This document shows, one piece after another, positions 34,227-43,352 of a DNA stretch of 64,000 nt. Every line of letters starts with the position of its first letter. The stretch's first letter is position 1. Made by a program: the position numbers and the translations under genes. This stretch comes from Methylovulum sp. (GTDB taxonomy: Bacteria; Pseudomonadota; Gammaproteobacteria; Methylococcales; Methylomonadaceae), in contig NZ_JAQTZU010000011.1 of NCBI RefSeq assembly GCF_028687615.1, forward strand, positions 43,907-107,906, read 5' to 3'. The notes under the pieces are model-generated. The model did no database searches and was not told the origin of the DNA. It saw nothing but the letters and a program-made list of their open reading frames with translations.

Positions 34227-36545
34227 ATGAGCAAGCATCTCGTCATCGTCGAATCGCCCGCCAAGGCCAAAACCATTGAAAAATACCTAGGCAAGGATTT
34301 TCAAGTTTTAGCCTCTTATGGACATGTCCGCGATTTGGTCCCCAAAGAAGGCGCGGTAGATCCTGAACATGATTTCGCCATGAAATATGAAGTCATCGAA
34401 CGTAACCAAAGGCATGTGCTGGCCATCAGCAAAGCCCTGAAGACTTCCGACACCCTGTATCTGGCGACCGACCCTGACCGCGAAGGCGAAGCCATTTCCT
34501 GGCATTTGTACGAATTGCTCAACGAAAAAAAATTATTGAAAGACAAGCCTGTACATCGTGTGGTCTTCCATGAAATCACCAAAAAAGCCGTCACCGACGC
34601 GATTGCCCATCCCGAACAACTAGCGATCAACCTCATCAACGCCCAACAAGCCCGCCGCGCCTTGGATTATCTGGTCGGCTTCAATTTATCGCCGTTGCTG
34701 TGGAAAAAAATCCGCCGTGGTTTATCCGCCGGACGTGTGCAAAGCCCTGCCCTGCGCCTGATTGTTGAACGTGAACTGGAAATTGAAGCCTTCATAAGCC
34801 GCGAATATTGGTCGGTGGACGCCGCCCTCACCGCTGACGAACAGGCTTTCAAAGCCAAACTGATCCAATTCAACGGCGAAAAAATCAGCCAATTCAGCAT
34901 CACCGACGAAGACAACGCCCAGCAAACCAAACAAATCCTGCTTGATGCCGCCGATGGGCAATTGCTGGTCAGCAAACTCGAAAAAAAGCAGCAAAAACGC
35001 CATCCGGCACCGCCCTTCATCACCTCGACCTTGCAACAGGAAGCCGCGCGGAAACTGGGCTTCACCACCAAACGCACGATGATGGTCGCCCAGCAATTGT
35101 ACGAAGGCATCGACATTGGCGGCGAAACCGAAGGTTTGATTTCCTACATGCGTACCGACTCGGTCAATTTGTCCGAAGAAGCCGTGCAGGACATCCGAGC
35201 CTACATAGCCGAAAATTATGGCGACGGCAACGTGCCCAAAGAGCCACGGCTGTTCAAAACCAAATCCAAAAACGCCCAGGAAGCCCACGAAGCGATACGC
35301 CCGACATCCATCCGCCGCTTGCCCGCGGCCATCAAAAACCACTTGACCGCCGAGCAGTTCAAACTCTACGAATTGATCTGGAAACGCACCATCGCCTGCC
35401 AAATGCTCCACGCCACGCTCAACCGCATCGCCGTGGATTTGAGCTGCGCCGACGGCAAACATGTGTTCAGGGCGACCGGTTCGTCGATTGCGACACCGGG
35501 TTTTATGACCGTTTATCTGGAAGGCAAAGACGACAGCAATGAAGGTGACGACAAAGAAAGCTTCCTGCCGAACTTGCAGGTAGGCCGCCCCGTGCCGCTC
35601 AACGACATCATCACCGCCCAACATTTTACCGAACCGCCACCCCGTTATGGCGAGGCCAGCTTGGTCAAGGCATTGGAAGAATACGGCATAGGCCGGCCAT
35701 CAACATATTCGACCATCATTTCCACACTGCAAAACCGTGAATACGTTACGCTCGACAGCAAACGCTTTTATCCGACCGATGTCGGGCGTATCGTCAACCG
35801 TTTTTTGACCGAGCACTTCAGCAAATACGTTGATTATGATTTCACCGCCAATCTGGAAGACCAGCTCGATGCGGTTTCACGCGGCGAAAAGGACTGGATT
35901 CCACTCATGCGTGACTTCTGGAACCCCTTCACGTCGCTGATTTCGGAAAAAGAAGAAAGCGTCCAACGCAAAGACATCACCCAGGAAGCGATAGACGAAA
36001 AATGCCCCGAATGCGGCAGCCCCTTGTCGATACGCCTGGGCCGCAACGGGCGTTTTATCGGCTGTACACACTATCCAGAATGCTCGTACACCCGGAATTT
36101 GGGCGATGATGGCAGCACCGAAGAAAAAGCCGATGTCGTCGAAGGCCGCGTCTGTCCCGAATGCGCCTCACCCTTGGTCTTGAAAGCCGGAAAATACGGC
36201 AAGTTCATCGGCTGTAGCGGCTACCCGAAATGCCGCCATATCGAGCCGCTGGAAAAACCGCTGGACACCCATGTCGACTGTCCGCAATGCAAAACGGGTA
36301 GCTTGCTGAAACGCAAATCCCGCAACGGCAAAATTTTCTATTCCTGCTCAGGCTACCCCAAATGCGATTACGCACTCTGGAACGCCCCCATCAAAGAAAG
36401 CTGCCCCACCTGCCACTGGCCTATCCTGACCGTCAAAACCACCAAACGCAACGGCGCGGAAAAAGTCTGCCCGCAAAAAGACTGCAAATATGCCACGCCT
36501 TATGAGGGCGATCCCGCAGATGCCGAAGGGCCTAAGCCAATGTAA
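34227..36545 (+). CDS. topA: DNA topoisomerase I
   Basis: A 772-residue type IA topoisomerase that relaxes negative supercoils. Toprim domain at the N-terminus (HLVIVESPAKAKTIEKYLG, ATDPDREGEAISWHL), catalytic Tyr at about 307 in ISYMRTDSVNLS, EAHEAIRPT, and GRPSTYSTII. From about residue 592 come four zinc-ribbon-like units of the CPEC or CPTC type, the last with CPQKDC. The length is slightly below the Escherichia coli enzyme. Confidence 0.97.
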   Translation: MSKHLVIVESPAKAKTIEKYLGKDFQVLASYGHVRDLVPKEGAVDPEHDFAMKYEVIERNQRHVLAISKALKTSDTLYLATDPDREGEAISWHLYELLNEKKLLKDKPVHRVVFHEITKKAVTDAIAHPEQLAINLINAQQARRALDYLVGFNLSPLLWKKIRRGLSAGRVQSPALRLIVERELEIEAFISREYWSVDAALTADEQAFKAKLIQFNGEKISQFSITDEDNAQQTKQILLDAADGQLLVSKLEKKQQKRHPAPPFITSTLQQEAARKLGFTTKRTMMVAQQLYEGIDIGGETEGLISYMRTDSVNLSEEAVQDIRAYIAENYGDGNVPKEPRLFKTKSKNAQEAHEAIRPTSIRRLPAAIKNHLTAEQFKLYELIWKRTIACQMLHATLNRIAVDLSCADGKHVFRATGSSIATPGFMTVYLEGKDDSNEGDDKESFLPNLQVGRPVPLNDIITAQHFTEPPPRYGEASLVKALEEYGIGRPSTYSTIISTLQNREYVTLDSKRFYPTDVGRIVNRFLTEHFSKYVDYDFTANLEDQLDAVSRGEKDWIPLMRDFWNPFTSLISEKEESVQRKDITQEAIDEKCPECGSPLSIRLGRNGRFIGCTHYPECSYTRNLGDDGSTEEKADVVEGRVCPECASPLVLKAGKYGKFIGCSGYPKCRHIEPLEKPLDTHVDCPQCKTGSLLKRKSRNGKIFYSCSGYPKCDYALWNAPIKESCPTCHWPILTVKTTKRNGAEKVCPQKDCKYATPYEGDPADAEGPKPM

Positions 36546-36915
36546 ACATGCAGTATGCGGCAATACGCCGATTTATCGGAACAATCCTCCGCAACCCTAC
36601 ACGCCTCCAGTTCCGCATCCCAGTTCGCCAACAAGCCATCGACCACGATACGCAAAAGTCGCAAAGGATAATCTTTAGGAATTCACTCCTCCAGAGAGCG
36701 ATAGCGGAATAAAGTGTGTTGGCTTATATCCAGGCCACACTTTGATTGCTCTAGCATTTATTTCATATACTTAAACATAGAATCCGTCAGAATCACGGAT
36801 TTATGCGGGGGGTGATGGGGCGAGAAAATCAACAGCCTGTTAAACGCCCAAACCCTAAAAAAATCCAGCATGATATGATAACGCCTCATTTTATCTTTTA
36901 AAAAACAGGAAAAAA
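36546..36915. other. 370-base gap after topA with hairpins, no gene recognised
   Basis: A 54-codon frame at 36548-36712 has no ribosome site or recognisable product. AGAGCGAT (36695-36702) and AAAGTGTG (36711-36718) pair with CACACTTT (36736-36743) and ATTGCTCT (36745-36752) to give one compound hairpin. AATCCGT (36781-36787) pairs with ACGGATT a few bases on. An AAGGA-like ribosome site for the next gene lies near 36905. Confidence 0.5.
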
Positions 36916-37455
36916 ATGCACGTACTTTACACGCAAGAGCTTTACCAAGCTCTGGAATATGCCCGAAGCGTAGATCAGGACAGCGGCAAACGCCTCATGA
37001 TCCAACTGGAAATCGACCAACCGCTTTTGTTCCAAACCGTTTTTAACACCTTCCCCGCCATCATCACCGAAAAAAATGAGGACTTGGCGAAAGTGTTTGT
37101 GGATTTATGTTTTGATGTGGTCTGCGTCTACCAAAAAGCCTTCGGTAGTACGCCGAAATTCAAGGATGACCCGACCTGGATGGAACGGCAAGTGGGCTTG
37201 CTGGACAAGGAGTTGAAGCCCTTAATGGAAGGCAGGCATGTCAACGAAAAACGCAGCCAACGCATTAAAGAAGGTTTTTTCAAACCTAAAGCGGACGAAT
37301 TGCAACAAAATGGCCTGATACAATTTTTAAACGAAGCCGTTGATGATGGCAGTGGTGAACAATGTGACCCAGGCGCAATTGACTTGACCAAGGCCATGCT
37401 GTTTGTGGTGGTACGCTTGTTCAACAACCTCTACACCAAACCAACGTTGCAATAA
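36916..37455 (+). CDS. Hypothetical cytoplasmic protein
   Basis: A 179-residue soluble protein with a good ribosome site (AGGA) and no signal peptide. It is mostly helical, with alternating charged stretches (for example ERQVGLLDKELKPLMEGRH). I see no catalytic motif and do not recognise the family. It is followed at 80 bases by a UPF0149/SEC-C protein gene on the same strand, so the two may be co-transcribed. Confidence 0.7.
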   Translation: MHVLYTQELYQALEYARSVDQDSGKRLMIQLEIDQPLLFQTVFNTFPAIITEKNEDLAKVFVDLCFDVVCVYQKAFGSTPKFKDDPTWMERQVGLLDKELKPLMEGRHVNEKRSQRIKEGFFKPKADELQQNGLIQFLNEAVDDGSGEQCDPGAIDLTKAMLFVVVRLFNNLYTKPTLQ

Positions 37456-37535
37456 GGGCAGGTTACGCAGCAAAAAATGCTTAGGATGCAAGCCGTAACC
37501 GTTTAACAAACATATAATAATTAAAACAAAAATTT

Positions 37536-38267
37536 ATGATAGCTAAAGAATTACTGGACAAACTTGACTCTTGTTTAGGCTCGATTGTCCCTGAAGAAAA
37601 CCATCTGGGGATAGATGAAACCCGCGGTTTGTTCTATGCACAAATGATCACGCCCAATAAAAGCAAGCCGCTAGTGTGGTTGTCAGCGTTATTTTATGGC
37701 GAAAGGCCTGCGCTAAACGAAGACCAGATCAATGCCCTGGACACCACGGCTGCCGCCGTGCATGAAGCCTATAACGACTTGTTCGTAGCCAATCAACTCA
37801 ACTTTCCATTTAATTTCGACCAGATTGACGAAGCAATGGCTGAGTCTGCCTACGGCTGGTGCCAAGGTTTTTATATCGGCTTGTTGATTGACGAAGAATT
37901 CTGGTTTGGTAAAAAGACTGAAAAATTAAGGCCGACTGACCATGATTTGCTGGCAGTCCGCAACAGCGCGAAGTTATTCTTGTGCATGATAACAAACGAT
38001 TTCAGTTCGTTTGACAAAGCCAAAACCGCCGAACTTAAGAAACTGATTATTGAACAAGGCCAAGAGCCAAATGACGATATGCTGGCTGCGTCATTGTTTC
38101 CAAACGTGCCTATTGCAGTCAAAACGTTGCAAATTTATGGCACGAAAGTCATGCTGGGGAATGCGGCCAAAGCCGCCGCCCCAACCAGCCCTATCAAACT
38201 AGGCCGTAACGATCCCTGCCATTGCGGTAGCGGCAAAAAATTTAAAAAATGTTGCGGGGCGGTTTGA
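37536..38267 (+). CDS. UPF0149 (YgfB/YecA-like) protein with C-terminal SEC-C zinc motif
   Basis: A 243-residue protein. Residues 10-190 are the helical YgfB/YecA-type domain ([37 protein letters not shown]). The C-terminus is a SEC-C motif, [19 protein letters not shown], with four zinc ligands, as at the end of SecA, where it contacts SecB and ribosomes. YecA-like proteins can bind ribosomes or SecA-like partners; the function here is not established. The stop region overlaps the upstream part of the next gene. Confidence 0.85.
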   Translation: MIAKELLDKLDSCLGSIVPEENHLGIDETRGLFYAQMITPNKSKPLVWLSALFYGERPALNEDQINALDTTAAAVHEAYNDLFVANQLNFPFNFDQIDEAMAESAYGWCQGFYIGLLIDEEFWFGKKTEKLRPTDHDLLAVRNSAKLFLCMITNDFSSFDKAKTAELKKLIIEQGQEPNDDMLAASLFPNVPIAVKTLQIYGTKVMLGNAAKAAAPTSPIKLGRNDPCHCGSGKKFKKCCGAV

Positions 38268-38302
38268 CAAGAATATTTCAACAGCTTGAACAGGGACACG
38301 AT

Positions 38303-38629
38303 ATGAAAAAATCATCATCTATCTTCAAGGCCTTGGCATTACTAATTTGTTTATCCGGCTGTGATGGTTCTGGGGACGGCACCAACACAGCGGAAACACC
38401 AGCAACAACCAAGCCCAAAACGATGGTTGACCCTAAATTAACGGCAAGGACAGCACCGCTTCTGGGCCTTGACTATGACAAACGGGATGCAGTTGAAGAT
38501 TTGGACACGGCGGGCATGGCAGCACCCTCAGAATCCGACAGGGACGCGGAAAAATACGATTACGATATCGACATGCCCGCCCCTGAATCTGGTGAACCAG
38601 TGACTGACGAAGAACTGCCAAAAGAATAA
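38303..38629 (+). CDS. Small putative lipoprotein
   Basis: A 108-residue protein starting at the ATG at 38303 (AGGGA upstream). It has a lipoprotein signal with lipobox LSGC (Cys near 20), followed by a low-complexity acidic mature part rich in D, E, T and A (PATTKPKTMVD, ESDRDAEKYDYDID). It appears unstructured. Function unknown; it starts 35 bases after the UPF0149 gene and is probably co-transcribed. Confidence 0.7.
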   Translation: MKKSSSIFKALALLICLSGCDGSGDGTNTAETPATTKPKTMVDPKLTARTAPLLGLDYDKRDAVEDLDTAGMAAPSESDRDAEKYDYDIDMPAPESGEPVTDEELPKE

Positions 38630-38641
38630 AACCCGCTGTAA

Positions 38642-38682
38642 AAACACCACCGTTTTGTTTAACCGACAAAACGAAGGTGTTT
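38642..38682. terminator. Probable bidirectional terminator between convergent genes
   Basis: AAACACCACCGTTTTGT pairs with ACAAAACGAAGGTGTTT apart from two positions, around a TTAACCG loop. It lies between the stops of the lipoprotein gene and the minus-strand gene at 38696. The T-runs are short, so termination strength is uncertain. Confidence 0.55.
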
Positions 38683-38695
38683 AACAGGCAAGCCA

Positions 38696-39100
38696 TTACG
38701 GTTTGGCTATTTTAACCAGCCAGCCAGTTTGATTGTCACAACCCAAAACGGCCATCGCACCGACATTGATCCGCGCATACTGCCCGTTTAAAGCCACAGG
38801 TAATTTCGCGGTGATTTTATGAAACGTTGAAGTGCTTTCCAGCTTAAATGGTAACGGCTCACCTTTTGCCGTCAACTTAATCGTCGTTGTATCAATATAC
38901 GCGGAAATTTTGATAAAAAATTCCGCTTCGGCTGGTACTTCAATATTTTTGGAGGCATCATAAGGAGTGAGATTAAAATCAGTAAATTTCGGTTTTTTAC
39001 AATCCACTTCTTTTTCTTCAGGGCTATAAGCCGATGCTGTGCCAAACACTAGCAACAGGGCAAGCAGAAACATTGGTTTAAACATTTTTGTTATTGTCAT
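38696..39100 (-). CDS. Secreted protein of unknown function
   Basis: A 134-residue protein with a clear signal peptide (MFKPMFLLALLLVFGTASA, cleavage near ASAYS) and a GAGGAG ribosome site. The mature part has two Cys residues (VDCKKPKF near 34 and VLGCDNQ near 121) that could form a disulfide. The beta-rich sequence (FIKISAYIDTTTIKLTAKGEPLPF) suggests a small immunoglobulin-like fold. No family recognised. Confidence 0.75.
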   Translation of the reverse strand: MTITKMFKPMFLLALLLVFGTASAYSPEEKEVDCKKPKFTDFNLTPYDASKNIEVPAEAEFFIKISAYIDTTTIKLTAKGEPLPFKLESTSTFHKITAKLPVALNGQYARINVGAMAVLGCDNQTGWLVKIAKP

Positions 39101-39401
39101 TATTAAACTCCTCAGTCGAATGATGGTGTCAATAAAAAGATCGTCACACCGCCCAGCACTTTAATGAGTTTTTCCTCCAAATTCAACTAAATCCCTGGCG
39201 TTTCATTCGGGAATGTGGCCTCCACATCCTAGTGGACTGGATTCGCCCGCAACTTCAGTCCGCAACCTAGCCAACAATCTTTTCGTAGCCTATTTTTTAG
39301 GCATTATGGCAATAATTCCCCTTCTTCCGCTGCTTACACACAAAACTGGCGTAGTCTTGTACAATAGCGACATTTTATTTCCCCCCAGAGAGAACACCAC
39401 C

Positions 39402-40445
39402 GTGAGTGCGAAAAATCCAGAAAGCCTGAATTACAAAAGTGCGGGCGTTGATATTGCCGCCGGCAACGAATTAGTCGAACGTATCAAACCAATAGCCGCA
39501 AAAACCCGTACCGCAGGGGTAATGGCTGGGCTGGGTGGTTTTGGATCATTGTTTGCTGTGCCCTTGGACCGTTACCAACAACCCGTGCTGGTATCTGGCA
39601 CGGACGGGGTCGGCACTAAATTAAAATTGGCTATTGACCTGGGCATCCACAACACCGTCGGCATCGACCTGGTTGCGATGTGCGTCAACGACATCATCGT
39701 CCAAGGTGCGGAACCCTTGTTTTTCTTGGATTATTTTGCCACCGGTAAATTGGATGTGGACACTGCTGCACAAGTCATTGCCGGCATAGGCGAGGGTTGC
39801 GGGCAAGCAGGGGCGGCACTGGTCGGCGGCGAAACGGCGGAAATGCCCGGCATGTATGCCGATGGCGAATATGATTTGGCCGGGTTTTGCGTCGGCATCG
39901 TCGAAAAAAGCAAGGTGCTGGACGGCAGCCAAGTCCAAATCGGTGACAAACTCATCGCCATCGCCTCTTCCGGCCCACATTCCAATGGCTATTCTTTGAT
40001 CCGTAAAATCATCAGCCACAGCGGCGCGAACCTTGCCGACCCATTTCAAGACACCACGCTAGGGAAAGCCTTGCTGACCCCTACCCGCATTTATGTCAAA
40101 CCCTTGTTGGCCTTGCTAGAAAAAGTCCCCGTCCATGCGTTGGCGCACATCACCGGCGGCGGCATCACCGAAAACCTGCCGCGCGTGTTACAAAACGGAA
40201 TCAACGCCGCGATTGATTTGCAAAGTTGGGAATTCCCCGCCATTTTCCAATGGTTGCAAAACCACGGCAATGTGCCGCTGGCGGATATGCTGACCACTTT
40301 TAACTGCGGTGTCGGCATGATTGTTTGTGTTGCGCCGGAAAATGAAGCGGTGACGTTGGAGACATTAACCAGCTTGGGCGAAACCGTGTTCATCCTCGGT
40401 GAGTTGGTCACTGGCGACGGCAAACCAGGGGTTGTGTACCGATAA
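39402..40445 (+). CDS. purM: Phosphoribosylformylglycinamidine cyclo-ligase (AIR synthetase)
   Basis: A 347-residue purine-biosynthesis enzyme. It starts at a GTG (39402) with GAGAGA upstream; the open frame extends further upstream but without family-like sequence. Motifs: [83 protein letters not shown]. No other purine gene is adjacent; in many gammaproteobacteria purN follows, and it is not here. Confidence 0.97.
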   Translation: MSAKNPESLNYKSAGVDIAAGNELVERIKPIAAKTRTAGVMAGLGGFGSLFAVPLDRYQQPVLVSGTDGVGTKLKLAIDLGIHNTVGIDLVAMCVNDIIVQGAEPLFFLDYFATGKLDVDTAAQVIAGIGEGCGQAGAALVGGETAEMPGMYADGEYDLAGFCVGIVEKSKVLDGSQVQIGDKLIAIASSGPHSNGYSLIRKIISHSGANLADPFQDTTLGKALLTPTRIYVKPLLALLEKVPVHALAHITGGGITENLPRVLQNGINAAIDLQSWEFPAIFQWLQNHGNVPLADMLTTFNCGVGMIVCVAPENEAVTLETLTSLGETVFILGELVTGDGKPGVVYR

Positions 40446-40492
40446 GACCAATCGATTAAATCGGGATTTATCCCTTTACCGGAGAACAAGCC

Positions 40493-40966
40493 ATGCAATG
40501 GTCAGAAGTGGTCGATAACCCTTATTTTCAAAACCTGCCTTTTAAAATTGAGCTAAACCGTTATGGAAAAGTTGAAATGACTCCCGCATCCAATCAACAC
40601 GGTCGATTACAATTACACATCGGTGCTTTGCTTGAACGCAAGCTCAAAAAAGGCGAAGCCCTAACCGAATGCTCCATTCAAACCACAGAAGGCGTAAAAG
40701 TCGCCGATGTCGCCTGGTGTTCCAAAGCGTTCATCAAGCAATACGGCTATGCAACGCCCTACCCCCGCGCACCGGAACTCTGTGTTGAAATTGTCTCGCC
40801 GTCCAATTCCAAAGTGGAAATGACCGAAAAGGTACAACTTTATTTGCAAGCGGGGGCTGAGGAAGTCTGGGTGGTTTGGGAAAATGGGTTGGTGGATTAT
40901 TACGGGAAGATGGGAAAGTTGGAGCAATCAGGTTATGGCATTAGTTTAAAAATACCAAAGTTCTGA
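40493..40966 (+). CDS. Uma2-family (DUF820) restriction-endonuclease-fold protein
   Basis: A 157-residue protein of the Uma2/DUF820 family, which has a PD-(D/E)xK-type fold: SNQHGRLQLHIGALLERKL, VKVADVAW (metal Asp), and ELCVEIVSPSN (Glu) followed by a Lys-containing helix. Such proteins are abundant in cyanobacteria and scattered in methanotrophs, often in mobile or repetitive settings. Biological role unknown. It is a single gene between purM and the convergent lptG. Confidence 0.8.
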   Translation: MQWSEVVDNPYFQNLPFKIELNRYGKVEMTPASNQHGRLQLHIGALLERKLKKGEALTECSIQTTEGVKVADVAWCSKAFIKQYGYATPYPRAPELCVEIVSPSNSKVEMTEKVQLYLQAGAEEVWVVWENGLVDYYGKMGKLEQSGYGISLKIPKF

Positions 40967-40967
40967 C

Positions 40968-42035
40968 TCACCCCCGCTTCCTAATCGCATAAACCGCCGC
41001 CGACAACACCAGCAAGCTAGGCATAAACGCAATCAACGGCGGATTTAAGCTGTAAATCAGGCCGATATGGCTGATGGTCATGTCGATGACGTTAAAGCCC
41101 ATGCCGATGACCACGCCGATCAAAATACGCGTGGCGGCACTGATGCCGCGTTTAACGCCAATCACAAACGGTGCGGACACCAGCAACATGGCAAAAATGA
41201 CCAATGGCGTGACCACCCTGCCCCAAAACGACATTTCATAAAGTTGCGATTTTTGTTGGTTGTCTTTCAAAAATTCCACATACATCGCCAAATCATACAG
41301 CGATAAATTGTCGGGATTGACGACGACGATTTTTAGCAAATCCGGCGCGATGGATGAATTCCAAATCTGTTCTGTCTGTGACTTGGCGTGCATTTGTGTC
41401 GTGGATACCGACGATTCCTGAATATCTTGCAGCCGCCATTGCTGCTTGCCCAAATACACTGCTTTTTGGGCATGGATGGAGCGTAGCAAATGCCGCTGGG
41501 CATCGGTTTCATAAATGCTGATGTCGGCAAGATCACCATTGTCTTCCAACAGGCGGATATTAATGAATCGTGTGCCTTCACGCAGCCAAATCCCGTACTT
41601 CAAGTTACGGAAAAACGGGTTTTGTTGCGCGGTCGCCCGCATCACCTGAGCCTTGCTTTCGGCAATCGGGGCGATAAATTCGCCCACCAGCACCGCCACG
41701 GCAATCCAGCAGCAACCCGCAACCAACACCGCCCTGATAATGCCAAACACCGACAAACCCGCCGCCCGCATGGCGACCAGCTCCTGGCTGTTGGCCATGC
41801 CGCCCAACGCAAACAGGCTGCCTATCAAGGCCGAGGCGGGCATCAGCTCGTAAAGGATGGTCGGGGACGTAAACGTGACAAAATAACAAACTTCCAGCAA
41901 ACCATATTCTCCCCTGCCGATGTCGTCCAGCTCATCACTGAAAGTAAACAAATCAAACAAGGTCAGCAGCAAAATGGCGGCAATCGACGAGGCTTTTAAA
42001 ATATCGCCAACAATGTAACGGGTCAGCACATTCAT
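40968..42035 (-). CDS. lptG: LPS export permease LptG
   Basis: A 355-residue YjgP/YjgQ-family permease: MNVLTRYIVGDILKASSIAA at the start, three helices before and three after a periplasmic beta-jellyroll (residues about 130-260), and a closing segment with PFVIGVKRG. With LptF and LptB it extracts LPS from the inner membrane. The ATG at 42035 overlaps the lptF stop. It lies in the usual place, divergent from pepA. Confidence 0.95.
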   Translation of the reverse strand: MNVLTRYIVGDILKASSIAAILLLTLFDLFTFSDELDDIGRGEYGLLEVCYFVTFTSPTILYELMPASALIGSLFALGGMANSQELVAMRAAGLSVFGIIRAVLVAGCCWIAVAVLVGEFIAPIAESKAQVMRATAQQNPFFRNLKYGIWLREGTRFINIRLLEDNGDLADISIYETDAQRHLLRSIHAQKAVYLGKQQWRLQDIQESSVSTTQMHAKSQTEQIWNSSIAPDLLKIVVVNPDNLSLYDLAMYVEFLKDNQQKSQLYEMSFWGRVVTPLVIFAMLLVSAPFVIGVKRGISAATRILIGVVIGMGFNVIDMTISHIGLIYSLNPPLIAFMPSLLVLSAAVYAIRKRG

Positions 42036-43129
42036 AGCGTGGCCTTCTGTCTTAACTTGAGATACAACCACCGCCAACCATACAGCCGCGCCAACAACAC
42101 AGCACCGACAACCAGCAAGAGCAAGTTGATCGCCAATCCACCCAGCCAGCCAGGAATCACTTCTTTAGTCACCCACAATTGGCTCACGCGCAGAAGATTG
42201 CCATAGCAAAAATAAATGACAAACCCCGTCAGGATATTGCCAAATGCCCCGCCGCGTGGCGAAATTTGCGCCAAAGGCACACCCAGAAAACTGAGCAACA
42301 CCAGACCCAGCGGAATAGACCAGCGCCGTTGCAATTCGGCATTGTCTATCGCCGCCGAAGACGACCAAAGTATTTCGGGGGCGACAGTGGTACGGCCAAA
42401 AAAAACAGCGGTGTCCGGCTCTTCCACCCTGATTGCATATTCGGTGAATTTTTCGATGACAAAATCCAAATTGCCAGGGACGCCTTGGACACGCTCACCG
42501 TGGTAAAAAACCGCATAACGTCCGTCTGGCAAATTACGCAAACGGGCGGAATCGGCAGTGATGATGCTAGGTGTGCCAGCCTGCCGATGTTGCACAAAAA
42601 CATCGTGCATGACATTGTCATCAGTGATGTCCTCGACATAAAAAACCAGGTCGCTCTGGCTGTATTCGCTAAATTTTCCGGCGGCAATGCCGCGCAAATC
42701 GGCGGACTCATCGCCTTCGTGCATGATTTTGGTGGTCATCGCCTCCGCCCACGGCGTGGTGTACAAAGACAAGCCCGCAGCGACCACACTCAAGGGAAAC
42801 ACCAGCAGGAACACGGCGCGGTACAACGTCAACACGCCGCCGCCCGCCGATGCCACGGCGGACATTTCCTGATCGCGGTACATTTTGCCCAAGACCATCA
42901 GCACCGCCATAAATAGCGCGGCTGGCAATAAAGAGACACCGATGCTGATGGTTTTTAACGCCAGCAAAGTCATTAAAGTTTCACTGGACACCCGCCCTTG
43001 GATTGCCTTATCCAAAACCCGGATAAATTCGCGGCTGACGATGATGACGACGATCACCGACCATACTGACAGCAGGGTTTTCAGCAAATCTTGGGCGATG
43101 AGCCTATCCAGTACCGTCAGGGTAAACAT
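42032..43129 (-). CDS. lptF: LPS export permease LptF
   Basis: A 365-residue YjgP/YjgQ-family permease. I chose ATG 43129 because the family start (MFTLTVLDRLIAQDLLKTLL) begins there; the longer frame reads through unlikely sequence. There are six predicted helices with a periplasmic domain between (about 125-260, ADLRGIAAGKFSEYSQSDLVFY). It is first in the lptF-lptG operon, divergent from pepA. Confidence 0.95.
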   Translation of the reverse strand: MFTLTVLDRLIAQDLLKTLLSVWSVIVVIIVSREFIRVLDKAIQGRVSSETLMTLLALKTISIGVSLLPAALFMAVLMVLGKMYRDQEMSAVASAGGGVLTLYRAVFLLVFPLSVVAAGLSLYTTPWAEAMTTKIMHEGDESADLRGIAAGKFSEYSQSDLVFYVEDITDDNVMHDVFVQHRQAGTPSIITADSARLRNLPDGRYAVFYHGERVQGVPGNLDFVIEKFTEYAIRVEEPDTAVFFGRTTVAPEILWSSSAAIDNAELQRRWSIPLGLVLLSFLGVPLAQISPRGGAFGNILTGFVIYFCYGNLLRVSQLWVTKEVIPGWLGGLAINLLLLVVGAVLLARLYGWRWLYLKLRQKATL

Positions 43130-43352
43130 CCGGCTGATTTGGGGGACTTTGGGGCAATTGACTAGCAAACAGGACTCCTTAACATAAACAGACAGGCTCA
43201 AAAAAATGTGGACTCAGGGCGTCACACTAACTTCGCTTAGCCCACGATGCGGAATTTACGGCTTGAAAGGTATATAATCCCCTTCCGAGCACGGGCTGGC
43301 AACGGTTTGCCGTCCCGAAACCCTTTTCTTCCGCAATTAGACGATAACAGTT

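Noticed and set aside
36548..36712. 54-codon frame directly after topA.
   Set aside because: No ribosome site and no family signal; it could be a scrap of an older gene but nothing supports it.
36690..36800. Hairpins after topA considered as a tRNA or small RNA gene.
   Set aside because: No tRNA loops (no T-loop GGTTCGA-like motif) and no promoter or terminator of a defined small RNA could be seen.
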